The position numbers and the translations under genes were made by a program. DNA of 17,016 bases from Anaerolineales bacterium UBA3940. Its GTDB lineage: Bacteria > Chloroflexota > Anaerolineae > Aggregatilineales > UBA3940. Below the pieces are notes generated by a model. The model was not told the DNA's origin. It did not search any database and saw only the letters and a program-made list of their open reading frames with translations. Location of the stretch: NCBI GenBank assembly GCA_002385675.1, contig DGDY01000321.1, positions 1 to 17,016 of the forward strand. The letters are read 5' to 3'. The first letter of the stretch is position 1. The number at the start of each line of letters is the position of its first letter. Positions 7,354 through 14,211 of the stretch are shown one piece after another.

Positions 7354-8580
7354 TCACGGAACATGGATTAGAAACGGCGCACAGCCGGGCTGCGCGAGCG
7401 CATCCAGTGAGATGGAATACTCCGTTTCGCTGACGATATCAGGCTTGATGGTTATCGTGCAGGCATCTTCGGACTGCGTGGTCGTGTAGACGACGCCATC
7501 GCCGAAGGGCGCGTAATCGAAAAGCCCCTCACGCACCTGTGCTGATGATACCCGTTCGCCCTCTTCACCGTCGACCGGGACGAGCGCCCACAACTGCGCG
7601 GTACGTCCGTCATCGGCGGGGGAGGGGGCGGTCAGGTCGAGCAGCAGGTGCTCGCCGTCCGGGTGCCAGCGCAGGCTCAGGGCCGCCATCCCGTCGGGCG
7701 TCTCGACCGCGGTCGTGCGGCTCAGGCGCAGATCGTACACGTGCGCGGCAACATCCAGCTCAGCGACCGCATACGCCAGCCGGGCGCCGCTCGGCGAGAG
7801 CCGGGGCTCGCCGACCATCGGCGTTTCCGCCTCGAACAGCCGCCGCGCATGCCCTGTTGCCGGGTCCACCGCATACACGCTCGCCGGTTCATCACGCAGA
7901 GCTGCCGGGGCCAGCAGGATCGGTCCGCCCGCCACCCACGCGAACGGCACGAGCGGCAGGGCGTTCTCCAGCGCGCCCCGGCTGGTCAACACGCAGCTCT
8001 CGCCGCCCTCCAGCGAGGCCAGCTTCAGCGCCCAGTCGGCGTCGGCCAGCGGCACGCCGTCCTCACGCACCTCGACGTAGGCCACCTCTCGCCCGTCCCC
8101 GGACAGCGCCAGCGCGATGATGCGCGCCCCGGCGGGCGTCTCGACGAGCAGGCGGTCATCCGGCTCCGCCAGCGGCCACACAGCGATACCCTGCTGAGAG
8201 CCATCTGCGCCCCACAGCAGGTAGGCCAGGGTCGTGCCGTGCGGGTCGGCGGTGAGGCTGCCCGCTGTCTGCCCGTCGTCCAGCGGCAGGCTGACAGCCG
8301 TGAGGGTGCCGTCGGCGGCGATGCTGGCGACCGCTTGCACGGCTCCTGCATCCGGCGCAACCCAGATCTGCTGCGGGTCGAGCGCGAGAGCGGGCGTAGG
8401 CTCAGGCGTCGGGCTGGGCGTGGCGGTCGGCGTGGGGGTGAGGGTTGCCGCGGGCGAATCATCCAGCGGGGCCGCAGCACTCGCGTCGGGCGCGGGGCCG
8501 CACGCGGGCAGCAGGCTCGCACATGCGATCAGCGCCAGGGCAAGCGGCGCTCTGCAGATCGGCTGGATGACAGGTCTCAT
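7354..8580 (-). CDS. Lipoprotein with Thr-Pro linker and WD40/TolB-like beta-propeller
   Basis: The frame opens at 8697, but I choose ATG 8580 (408 residues). From there the protein begins with a lipoprotein signal, MRPVIQPICR then APLALALIACASLLPAC, with lipobox LPAC and Cys27. The extra 39 upstream residues would be an Arg/Pro-rich stretch in front of the signal, and a promoter places transcription start near 8697. GGGGTGAG (8587-8594) supports the start at 8580. A low-complexity TP linker (about residues 45-65) joins the anchor to repeated blades such as LSGDGREVAYVEVRE, LSPSGARLAYAVAEL and WHPDGEHLLLDL, typical of TolB/WD40-like propellers. It is anchored at the outer face of the cytoplasmic membrane. 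Its function is unknown. Its position 36 bp upstream of the acetate ligase suggests co-transcription, but no functional link is evident. Confidence 0.85.
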   Translation of the reverse strand: MRPVIQPICRAPLALALIACASLLPACGPAPDASAAAPLDDSPAATLTPTPTATPSPTPEPTPALALDPQQIWVAPDAGAVQAVASIAADGTLTAVSLPLDDGQTAGSLTADPHGTTLAYLLWGADGSQQGIAVWPLAEPDDRLLVETPAGARIIALALSGDGREVAYVEVREDGVPLADADWALKLASLEGGESCVLTSRGALENALPLVPFAWVAGGPILLAPAALRDEPASVYAVDPATGHARRLFEAETPMVGEPRLSPSGARLAYAVAELDVAAHVYDLRLSRTTAVETPDGMAALSLRWHPDGEHLLLDLTAPSPADDGRTAQLWALVPVDGEEGERVSSAQVREGLFDYAPFGDGVVYTTTQSEDACTITIKPDIVSETEYSISLDALAQPGCAPFLIHVP

Positions 8581-8703
8581 ACGGTACTCACCCCGCGCGG
8601 TCGCGGAGGCTGCTACGGTCCGCCCGGTGCTGGCGCCGGGTTGCGCCGCCGGGCGAGCGTGAAACGTGTGGCTGGGGCGCGGTCGTTCGATGCCCACACG
8701 GCC

Positions 8704-8732
8704 ATTATAGCACGCGCAGATCGGGCCTTAAA
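8704..8732 (-). promoter_or_regulatory. Promoter of the lipoprotein-acetate ligase unit
   Basis: The minus strand has a perfect extended -10, TGC-TATAAT (8704-8712), with TTTAAG (8727-8732) 17 nt upstream as a weak -35. Predicted transcription start is near 8697, leaving a leader of about 117 nt before ATG 8580. A 7-bp inverted repeat CGCGCCG/CGGCGCG (8742-8764) lies just upstream. Confidence 0.55.
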
Positions 8733-8915
8733 GGCGAGAGCCGCGCCGGTGGAGCTTCGGCGCGATATTTCGTGAATTCTGTCACAAGTGTGATAGGTAA
8801 AGGCGGGTAGGGAACGGGGCGGTCAAGAAACAGGAAAGAAATGAGAACGCCGTAACTGAACGTCGCGGCTCCCGGTTTGTGACGGTGGCACGTCGAATTC
8901 GTGCGTGGCCGGTCT
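8733..8915. other. Intergenic stretch between lipoprotein promoter and cytochrome terminator, no gene
   Basis: I see no credible gene. It contains the inverted repeats CGCGCCG/CGGCGCG (8742-8764), TCACA-ag-TGTGA (8782-8793) and GCACG/CGTGC (8888-8904). The TCACA-ag-TGTGA site lies about 70 bp upstream of the -10 and could bind a dimeric activator, but no regulator can be assigned. Confidence 0.4.
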
Positions 8916-8953
8916 AAAAAACAGCCCCTTCTCCTCACAGAGGAGAAGGGGCT
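8916..8953 (-). terminator. Rho-independent terminator of the multihaem cytochrome gene
   Basis: A perfect 13-bp stem (AGCCCCTTCTCCT at 8923-8935, AGGAGAAGGGGCT at 8941-8953, 5-nt loop) is followed on the minus strand by G and TTTTTT (8916-8921). It lies about 55 nt beyond the cytochrome stop at 9008. Confidence 0.85.
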
Positions 8954-9007
8954 CGCGGACCTGCCTGCAGGTGGGGCGGGTGGGATGTGGGGCGAGGTAA
9001 GTCTTGC

Positions 9008-10984
9008 CTATTCCGGCGGAGGCGACGAGATCAGCAGGTCCGCGCCGGGAAGTTCGTCACCGGTCAGGCGCTGGTAGCTGAGCTGGAGCAGCGACACAAG
9101 GTATTGCAGGTTGTGGGCGGGGATGGCGTTGCTGCTGGCGAGCTTGTAGTTGTAGACCGCGCCCTTCACGTCCACGCTGGCGTCCTCGGGCAGCACGACA
9201 TACGGGTAGTGGTCAAGAAGCTCCACACCGCGAACCCGCAGCTGGCGCTCCAATGCCCTGAGCAGCCCGTCGATTTCCTGCTCGTTCGTCTCGACGCGCC
9301 CGTCGCCGTCGTAGTCGCGCTTGGCGACCATCGTGAAGGTCTCCATGCTCTCGCCATGGCAGAGCTGGCAGACCTCGACGTTCTCGACGCCGTCGGGGCT
9401 GGTCATGGCGAAGGTGTGCCCGCCGACCTCGTTATGCCCCGGCAGCGGCGCGCCTGCTTCGTCCACGCCGGGCGTGTCGGCCATGTGGCAGGTGATGCAA
9501 CTCTCCTCAAGGATCAGCGAGTGCAGCGTGCTAGGCAGTTTCTCTCCCCAGGTATAGCCGCCGGTCCCGGAGAGGAGTTCCGCCGCCGCCGAATAGTGTG
9601 GCGTCTGGAAGCGGCTGCCCTCAACCGCGCGGACCGGGTCGACACGCGTGTTGTGGCACGTCATGCAGGTGGCGGCGGCGCCCGCCTCGGTCACATTGGT
9701 GCCGTCGGGCAGCAGCACCTGGTCGAACACGCGCAGTTGATCCGGGCGGTCGGAGTGGTGCGGGTCATGGCAGACCGCGCAGGTAATCGGTTGGTAGTCG
9801 GTGCGGCGCTCCTCCGGCGGCAGGCCCTTAGCCGCGTCGATGTAGCCGCCGCCGGTATGGCAGGCCACGCAATCACGGTGATCCTCGCCGATCGGGTACC
9901 AGAAGGCGTGAGCGGTGCGGTCGGCATGGGCGCTGTTCTCCCACTGCTGTGGGATGGTGTACGTCGGGCCCTGGGCGTGGCACTGGGCGCACGTGCCGTA
10001 CTCCAGCCCGATGGCAATCGGCCCCATGGCCTCCACATCGCCGGTGACGTGCTCGGAGCCCGGCCCGTGGCAACTCTCACACTGGACGTTCGCCAGCGCC
10101 GCGACCTCGGGCGCATCCTCAAGCATCTGCTCCCAGTTGCCCTCGCTCAGCACGGAGGGGAACTCCCACCCGGCTTCGCGGGCGACGTCGTCAAAGCCGC
10201 CGTTGTTGGCCTCGGAGTGGTTGTCGAAGCCGGTGGTGTGGCACGAGATGCAGTTGGGGCCGTAGTCCTCGGTGGCGTGCCCGTCGATGCCCTCGCTGAA
10301 CACCGTCGCATGCGCGGTCTGCGCCCAGGCCTCCGACTTGCTGCGGTGGCAGGACGCGCACTCCGGCAGGGCCGGCTCGTCGCCGTCCATCAGCCCAACG
10401 CCGACGTAGCCATCCACCGCGTGGACCGTCCACGAATCGGTTGCGGTGTTGCCGTTGCTATCCGTCGCGCGGAGTGTCAGCACGTACGCACCGGGCACGT
10501 CTGTTTGCCAGCGGGCCACGCCGCCGTCGGTGAGCAGCCGTGCGTTCGAGCCGTCGGGCGGCTGGAGCGACCACTCAAACTTGAAGCCCTCCACCTCGAT
10601 GCGGTAGCTCTGCGCCTGCGGGTCGAACGCTTCGAGGCTCTCGACCTGCATGTCGGGGGTGATGGCGTAGGGCATCACAAACGCCTGGGGCGGCTCGGTC
10701 TCCGGGTCCTCCCCGGCGGGGATGGCGTAAGGCTCCGCCGCCACGACTGCACCGACGCCCACCACGTCACTGGCCGTTGTGACGATGGGCATCGTGCTGA
10801 TCTCGCTCAGCGCCGTGCCGCCCCCGCTTCCGGCGGGCGAGGTGGGTTCGGGAGGTGTGGTAGGTTCGACAGCAGGCTGAGGGGTGCTGTCGGAGGGAGT
10901 GTCGGGGGTGGCGCTGCATGCGGCGAGTGCCACCGCTGCCAGAATCGCGACCAGTCCTCCGATGGCGTTCCACTTACCAGACAT
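9008..10984 (-). CDS. Nine-haem c-type cytochrome lipoprotein with Ig/PKD-like domain
   Basis: This 658-residue protein has a lipoprotein signal (GLVAILAAVALAAC, Cys23), then a Thr/Pro/Ser-rich linker to about residue 60. Residues about 110-190 look like an Ig/PKD-type beta-sandwich (GAYVLTLRATDSNGNTATDSWTV). Nine CxxCH haem sites follow: C209, C245, C302, C332, C372, C402, C440, C496 and C539, in the style of cytochrome c554-like multihaem proteins. After the last haem is a DxDxDG loop (D557, D559, D561, E568), like a dockerin/EF-hand calcium site, then GAVYNYKLASSNAIPAHNL, a tail recalling other multihaem cytochromes in which HN supplies a haem-ligand histidine. It should sit outside the membrane and transfer electrons; its partner is unknown. 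No cytochrome maturation gene is in view. It has its own terminator and is divergent from the response regulator. Confidence 0.92.
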   Translation of the reverse strand: MSGKWNAIGGLVAILAAVALAACSATPDTPSDSTPQPAVEPTTPPEPTSPAGSGGGTALSEISTMPIVTTASDVVGVGAVVAAEPYAIPAGEDPETEPPQAFVMPYAITPDMQVESLEAFDPQAQSYRIEVEGFKFEWSLQPPDGSNARLLTDGGVARWQTDVPGAYVLTLRATDSNGNTATDSWTVHAVDGYVGVGLMDGDEPALPECASCHRSKSEAWAQTAHATVFSEGIDGHATEDYGPNCISCHTTGFDNHSEANNGGFDDVAREAGWEFPSVLSEGNWEQMLEDAPEVAALANVQCESCHGPGSEHVTGDVEAMGPIAIGLEYGTCAQCHAQGPTYTIPQQWENSAHADRTAHAFWYPIGEDHRDCVACHTGGGYIDAAKGLPPEERRTDYQPITCAVCHDPHHSDRPDQLRVFDQVLLPDGTNVTEAGAAATCMTCHNTRVDPVRAVEGSRFQTPHYSAAAELLSGTGGYTWGEKLPSTLHSLILEESCITCHMADTPGVDEAGAPLPGHNEVGGHTFAMTSPDGVENVEVCQLCHGESMETFTMVAKRDYDGDGRVETNEQEIDGLLRALERQLRVRGVELLDHYPYVVLPEDASVDVKGAVYNYKLASSNAIPAHNLQYLVSLLQLSYQRLTGDELPGADLLISSPPPE

Positions 10985-11162
10985 TGATTAGAGGATCCCT
11001 TCCTGATCGATGAAGTTCGAAGCTGTGTCACGGGCAGTGCCCGGCTGCTGCCGGTTGGTCGCACGAAAGGCGGCCCACCGCCCCCTGCCGGAGGCGCATT
11101 GCCAGCCTTCCGATTTACACCCGATTATGGGTGAAACAACCTACACCGTAGCAGTGGAAACT
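10985..11162. other. Cytochrome upstream region, no gene
   Basis: Non-coding. A possible ribosome binding site (AGGAAGGG, minus strand, about 12 nt before the ATG at 10984) is farther away than usual. CATAAT on the minus strand (11124-11129) could be a -10 for the cytochrome gene but has no matching -35. CACCC-gattat-GGGTG (11118-11133) forms a small stem-loop over that site. Confidence 0.35.
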
Positions 11163-11201
11163 ATCATGATTGTTCGGGAACATTGTCACAATACTATGAC
11201 A
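11163..11201. promoter_or_regulatory. Cluster of overlapping inverted repeats, candidate operator region
   Basis: Four small dyads lie within 39 bp: ATCATGAT (11163-11170), TGTTC-gg-GAACA (11171-11182), ATTGT-c-ACAAT (11182-11192) and TGTCA-N8-TGACA (11184-11201). They lie between the divergent cytochrome and response-regulator genes, upstream of candidate promoters for each. The last dyad has the size of a site for a dimeric helix-turn-helix regulator of the CRP/FNR or similar kind. The regulator itself is unknown. Confidence 0.4.
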
Positions 11202-11230
11202 TTCCGCCCCGACTTTGTGATGGACAGCAC

Positions 11231-11259
11231 ATGACCGCCTATGGCGTATAGCCCATAAT
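11231..11259 (+). promoter_or_regulatory. Candidate promoter of the NarL-type response regulator
   Basis: ATGACC (11231-11236, 4/6 to TTGACA) and CATAAT (11254-11259, 5/6 to TATAAT) are separated by exactly 17 nt. Transcription would begin near 11266, giving a leader of about 230 nt that contains the repeat cluster at 11311-11471. Confidence 0.45.
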
Positions 11260-11310
11260 GAATACTGGAGATCATGCGCCCGGTGGCAGGCACCACCAGG
11301 CTTGTCCACG

Positions 11311-11471
11311 TTTAAAACAATTAAACAACATCTGTGTCATCTGCGCCATCTGTGGACTCACCTTTATGTATGGGTGGAGTCCACAGATGACACAGATAGC
11401 ACAGAGAAAATTTGCCCACGAACAGCACGAATTAAAAATAATTAAACCACATTCGTGTCATCTGTGGACTC
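11311..11471. repeat. Cluster of direct and inverted repeats built on CATCTGTGGACTC
   Basis: CATCTGTGGACTC occurs at 11347-11359, in exact inverse form at 11377-11389, and directly again at 11459-11471. The inverted pair can extend through ATCTGTGT (11330-11337)/ACACAGAT (11390-11397). Around the direct copies the flanks also match (AATTAAAC-ACAT--GTGTCATCTG in both, starting near 11319 and 11439). A second dyad, CACGAAT (11426-11432)/ATTCGTG (11451-11457), is nested on the right. A short reading frame crosses the region but consists only of repeat. It occupies the likely leader of the response-regulator mRNA and ends 22 nt before its start codon. Confidence 0.7.
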
Positions 11472-11493
11472 TTAAAAACAAGGAAGTGGGACA

Positions 11494-12159
11494 ATGAGCC
11501 AACCGATCCGGCTGCTGCTTGTCGACGATCATGACGTGGTGCGGGCGGGCATCCACGCCTTGCTGGACGCGCAGCCCGACATGCAGGTGGTTGGCGAGGC
11601 GGCCAACGGCGTTGAGGCGGTCGCGCGGGCGGTCGAGCTCCGGCCCGACGTGGTGCTCATGGACATCGCCATGCCGGAGATGGACGGTATCGAGGCGACG
11701 CGCCGCCTCAGCGAGTGTTGCCCCGACGCGGCAGTGCTGGCTCTGACGGTTCACGAGGGGCGCGAGTCGTTCTTCGCGATGCTCCGCGCGGGTGCATCCG
11801 GCTACGTACCCAAGTGCGCCGCGACAGAAGAGCTGCTGCTTGCGATCCGCGCGGTGGCGCGCGGCGAGGCGTACCTGCACTCATCAGTGACGCCGCTTCT
11901 GCTGCAGGACCACCTGCGCCACGGCCACGGCGAGCAGCATGATTGCAGGGTGACGTGCGGCCTCACCGAGCGCGAACAGCAGGTCCTGACCCTTCTTGCC
12001 GAAGGGCTGCTGAACCGCGAGATCGGGGAGGAGTTAGGCATCAGCCCCAAGACTGTCGCCCGCCACCGCGAGAACATCATGCGGAAGCTGGGGCTGCACA
12101 GCCGCACCGAGCTTGTCAAGTACGCGATTCGAGTTGGGCTTATTGACGTCGAGGAGTAG
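11494..12159 (+). CDS. NarL/FixJ-family two-component response regulator
   Basis: This 221-residue transcription factor has an N-terminal receiver (about 5-122) with the acidic pair D11/D12, phosphoacceptor D57 in VVLMDIAMPEMDG, T85 and K107. A LuxR-type helix-turn-helix (about 154-217) contains LTEREQQVLTLLAEG and NREIGEELGISPKTVARHREN. Length and motifs are standard, so it should be functional. AAGGAAG (11480-11486) sits 7 nt upstream of the ATG. No kinase lies beside it on the plus strand. Kinases of the HisKA_3 class normally serve such regulators, and the only one in view is the truncated kinase at 20-2696. Its divergent position makes the cytochrome gene a plausible target (inference). 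It ends upstream of a shared bidirectional terminator. Confidence 0.95.
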   Translation: MSQPIRLLLVDDHDVVRAGIHALLDAQPDMQVVGEAANGVEAVARAVELRPDVVLMDIAMPEMDGIEATRRLSECCPDAAVLALTVHEGRESFFAMLRAGASGYVPKCAATEELLLAIRAVARGEAYLHSSVTPLLLQDHLRHGHGEQHDCRVTCGLTEREQQVLTLLAEGLLNREIGEELGISPKTVARHRENIMRKLGLHSRTELVKYAIRVGLIDVEE

Positions 12160-12214
12160 GGGCGGCCCGCTGCTCAGAGTTTTGTTACAGGCCCGCTCCA
12201 TTAAGCCCGCAGGA

Positions 12215-12243
12215 TGGACTTCTATAGTGACCTGTACTATACT
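12215..12243 (+). promoter_or_regulatory. Orphan plus-strand promoter-like sequence
   Basis: TGGACT (12215-12220, 4/6 to TTGACA) and TATACT (12238-12243, 5/6 to TATAAT) are exactly 17 nt apart. TATAGT/ACTATA (12223-12241) forms an inverted repeat over the spacer and -10. Downstream there is only about 120 nt before a terminator and no plus-strand gene. Confidence 0.35.
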
Positions 12244-12340
12244 GGGGATGCAACCGTGGTCGTTCTATACGGAGCGCGCTGGCGACAGAGTGCGCGCGCC
12301 GTACCCTCCATAAGTGTGTGACAACCGACCCGGTGCAACT

Positions 12341-12370
12341 AAAAACCCCGCTTGGCGAGGCGGGGTTTTT
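12341..12370. terminator. Bidirectional Rho-independent terminator
   Basis: AAAAACCCCGC (12341-12351) and GCGGGGTTTTT (12360-12370) form a perfect 11-bp dyad with T-runs on both strands. It lies between the convergent response regulator (ends 12159, +) and L,D-transpeptidase (ends 12389, -) and can terminate both. Confidence 0.9.
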
Positions 12371-12388
12371 GCTGTGTCGAAGCGGCGG

Positions 12389-13507
12389 TTACACGACGAT
12401 GATCGTCGTGCCCAGCTCGCCCGGCTCACGGCTGCGATGCTCCTCGTCATAGGTGTGCGGAGCGGTCCAGCGGTAGAGCCATTTGGCTGCATCCGGCGTG
12501 ACGTTGATGCAGCCGTGACTGCGCGGCGTGCCGTAGTTGTTGTGCCAGTACGCGCCGTGGATCGCTGCGCCGTTGTCGCCGAAGTAGATCGCCCACGGCA
12601 CCCCGTTGACATCGTAGGGCAGCCCCACGTCGCTGCCGCCGCGCATCCGCCGCGAGGGGCGCTTGGACTCAACCTTGTATTCACCCTCCAGCGTCTGGAA
12701 GTTGATCAGCACCCCGTCTTCCCTCTCGAAGCTCGTGCCCGATGCGATGCGCGTCTTGAACACCATCGTATCGCCTTCGTATGCCGTCAGCGTCTGCTGC
12801 GGGAGCGAGATGACAATGTGCTTGTCTGTCACATCGGGCGAGATGGGTTCGAACTCGTAGGGCTCAAGCTTACGGATGTGATGCGCGAGCACCCAGGCCG
12901 GGCGGTTCGGCTCGATGTCGTCGTACAGCCGATACCAGACGCGCCCTTCCTCGTCCTCCGCCCGCTCCAGCACCTTGTGGACCTGGCCCCAGAAGCACTG
13001 GTAGTAGGCGTAGTCCCAGCGGCGGCTGCGGAGCGACGGCCCCTGGAACTGCCATGAGATCGGCACGCTGACCTCGCCCCAGAACGGCTCATCCACCGAG
13101 GGAAGGGGCTGCTGGAACTGCTCGCGGCAGGGCACGACATAGGCCGAGTGAACGAAGCCCTCGTGTGTACGGAACCACACCGGGCTGGCCGCGCGGCTGT
13201 CGTAGCGCGGGCCGCGCACGCTCTCCAGGATCGGCATGGTGAAGCCCCAGTAGACGGTCCGCAGGGAGTTCGCCTTCGGGTCGGGCGCGGCAAAGATGCG
13301 GACGCGAGCCGCGCCGTGGACGCGGCCAAACATGGAGTAGTCGCCGTAGACCTCACGGAAGGAAATGGTCGGGTCGAGGAAGTCGTAGGTTGTGCCGTCG
13401 GGGCGCGGCCCCTGTGCAAAGGCATGCCCCACGCGCAGTGAGGCGAGGCTGGCGACGCCGAGCCCGGCAGCCCGCAAGAAGTGACGGCGAGACAGGTTTT
13501 GTGACAT
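12389..13507 (-). CDS. Tat-exported L,D-transpeptidase (YkuD domain)
   Basis: This 372-residue protein starts with a twin-arginine signal (SRRHFLRAAGLGVASLASL, cleavage probably after AFA near residue 31). The middle (about 50-215) holds two SH3-like stretches, e.g. RVWYRLYDD then AWVLAHHIR. The C-terminal YkuD domain (about 227-372) has catalytic H317 in AAIHGAYWH and the SHGC motif S330-H331-G332-C333, with nucleophile Cys333. YkuD enzymes form 3-3 peptidoglycan crosslinks or attach proteins to peptidoglycan, outside the cytoplasmic membrane. The start is supported by GAGGGG (13514-13519), 6 nt upstream. It is flanked by terminators and likely monocistronic. Export of a cysteine enzyme by Tat rather than Sec suggests folding before secretion (inference). 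Confidence 0.94.
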   Translation of the reverse strand: MSQNLSRRHFLRAAGLGVASLASLRVGHAFAQGPRPDGTTYDFLDPTISFREVYGDYSMFGRVHGAARVRIFAAPDPKANSLRTVYWGFTMPILESVRGPRYDSRAASPVWFRTHEGFVHSAYVVPCREQFQQPLPSVDEPFWGEVSVPISWQFQGPSLRSRRWDYAYYQCFWGQVHKVLERAEDEEGRVWYRLYDDIEPNRPAWVLAHHIRKLEPYEFEPISPDVTDKHIVISLPQQTLTAYEGDTMVFKTRIASGTSFEREDGVLINFQTLEGEYKVESKRPSRRMRGGSDVGLPYDVNGVPWAIYFGDNGAAIHGAYWHNNYGTPRSHGCINVTPDAAKWLYRWTAPHTYDEEHRSREPGELGTTIIVV

Positions 13508-13585
13508 GGTTGGCCCCTCACAAAGAAACGTTGCGAGACGAATTATATCAGCGGCGCGCTTTTCGGCAATGAGAGCCCTCGGCCT

Positions 13586-13640
13586 CCCTCACCTCCGGCC
13601 ACTCTTCCGGGCGGCTGCTAACACGGCCCGGGAGAGGGGA
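13586..13640. repeat. Possible degenerate copy of the composite GC-rich repeat
   Basis: CCCTCACCTCCGGCC (13586-13600) and CCCGGGAGAGGGGA (13627-13640) recall the CCCTCACCCCGGC and GGGAGAGGG parts of the 2795-2973 element, with the middle lost. Base-composition bias could also produce this. Confidence 0.3.
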
Positions 13641-13650
13641 GATGGTCGCC

Positions 13651-13687
13651 TTTAAACGATGGAGCCGCGAATAAACTTCGCGGCTCC
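13651..13687 (-). terminator. Rho-independent terminator of the kinase-receiver operon
   Basis: A perfect 11-bp stem GGAGCCGCGAA (13661-13671)/TTCGCGGCTCC (13677-13687) with a 5-nt loop lies 20 nt beyond the CheY-like gene. On the minus strand only a short TTT follows after ATCG, so termination may be imperfect. Confidence 0.6.
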
Positions 13688-13707
13688 GATCTCGATAAGG
13701 CCGGGCG

Positions 13708-14184
13708 TCACTCCCCGGCGGGCTTTGCCGCCTCGCTGCTCTGCTTCTCGCTGTTGGGCTGCGGAATGGGTTTGGGGCTGGCGTCTGCGGCGGGCTTGCC
13801 TTTGGTGGGGTTCTCCAGCAGTTCTTTCACACGCTTGATCAGCACGTCCGGCGCGAACGGCTTGAGGATGTAATCCACCGCGCCGACCTTCAGCCCACTA
13901 CGCACCTCGTCCTGCTGGCCCTTCGCCGACAGGAACACAAGCGGGATGTGCGCGGTGGTCTCGTCCGCCTTGATGGCCGCGCACGCCTCGTAACCCGTCA
14001 TGCGCGGCATCCGCACGTCGAGCAGGATCAGGTCAGGAACCTCGCTCTTTGCCTTCTCGACCGCTTCCACGCCGTTGATGGCGGTGATCACCTCGAAGCC
14101 CCCGAAGCGCAGGGTCAGGGCGATCAGGTCGCGGATGTCGGGCTCGTCCTCTGCGATGAGTATTCTGTGCATGGCGAGGTTCAC
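13708..14184 (-). CDS. CheY-like single-domain response regulator
   Basis: This protein of 158 residues, or 154 with the alternative start, is a lone receiver domain (about 6-125) plus a disordered Pro/Ser/Lys-rich tail (about 126-158). Residues visible are E12/D13, phosphoacceptor D56 in LILLDVRMPRMTG, S86, and K108 in DYILKPF. There is no output domain, so it probably acts by protein contact or as a phosphorelay intermediate. It lies 27 bp downstream of a HisKA kinase on the same strand, its obvious partner. The start is uncertain. GTG at 14184 directly abuts GAGGAGA, which is too close. ATG at 14172 has the same site 13 nt away. Both keep the complete receiver. Confidence 0.93.
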   Translation of the reverse strand: MNLAMHRILIAEDEPDIRDLIALTLRFGGFEVITAINGVEAVEKAKSEVPDLILLDVRMPRMTGYEACAAIKADETTAHIPLVFLSAKGQQDEVRSGLKVGAVDYILKPFAPDVLIKRVKELLENPTKGKPAADASPKPIPQPNSEKQSSEAAKPAGE

Positions 14185-14211
14185 TCTCCTCGTGCTCGGA
14201 TCAAATTGCGG

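Noticed and set aside
8705..8938. 77-codon minus-strand frame in the lipoprotein-cytochrome gap
   Set aside because: It starts inside a terminator stem, ends over the lipoprotein promoter, and has no recognisable domain or good ribosome binding site.
8987..10987. 666-codon plus-strand open frame
   Set aside because: It is the antisense shadow of the multihaem cytochrome. The opposite strand has nine CxxCH motifs and a lipoprotein signal, and this frame has nothing recognisable.
11010..11234. 74-codon plus-strand frame upstream of the cytochrome gene
   Set aside because: It has no motif, no ribosome binding site, and covers the operator-like dyads. It is best treated as non-coding.
11258..11497. 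79-codon plus-strand frame ahead of the response regulator
   Set aside because: It is made up almost wholly of the CATCTGTG/CACGAA repeat cluster and overlaps the true start. This is a typical spurious gene call on repeats.
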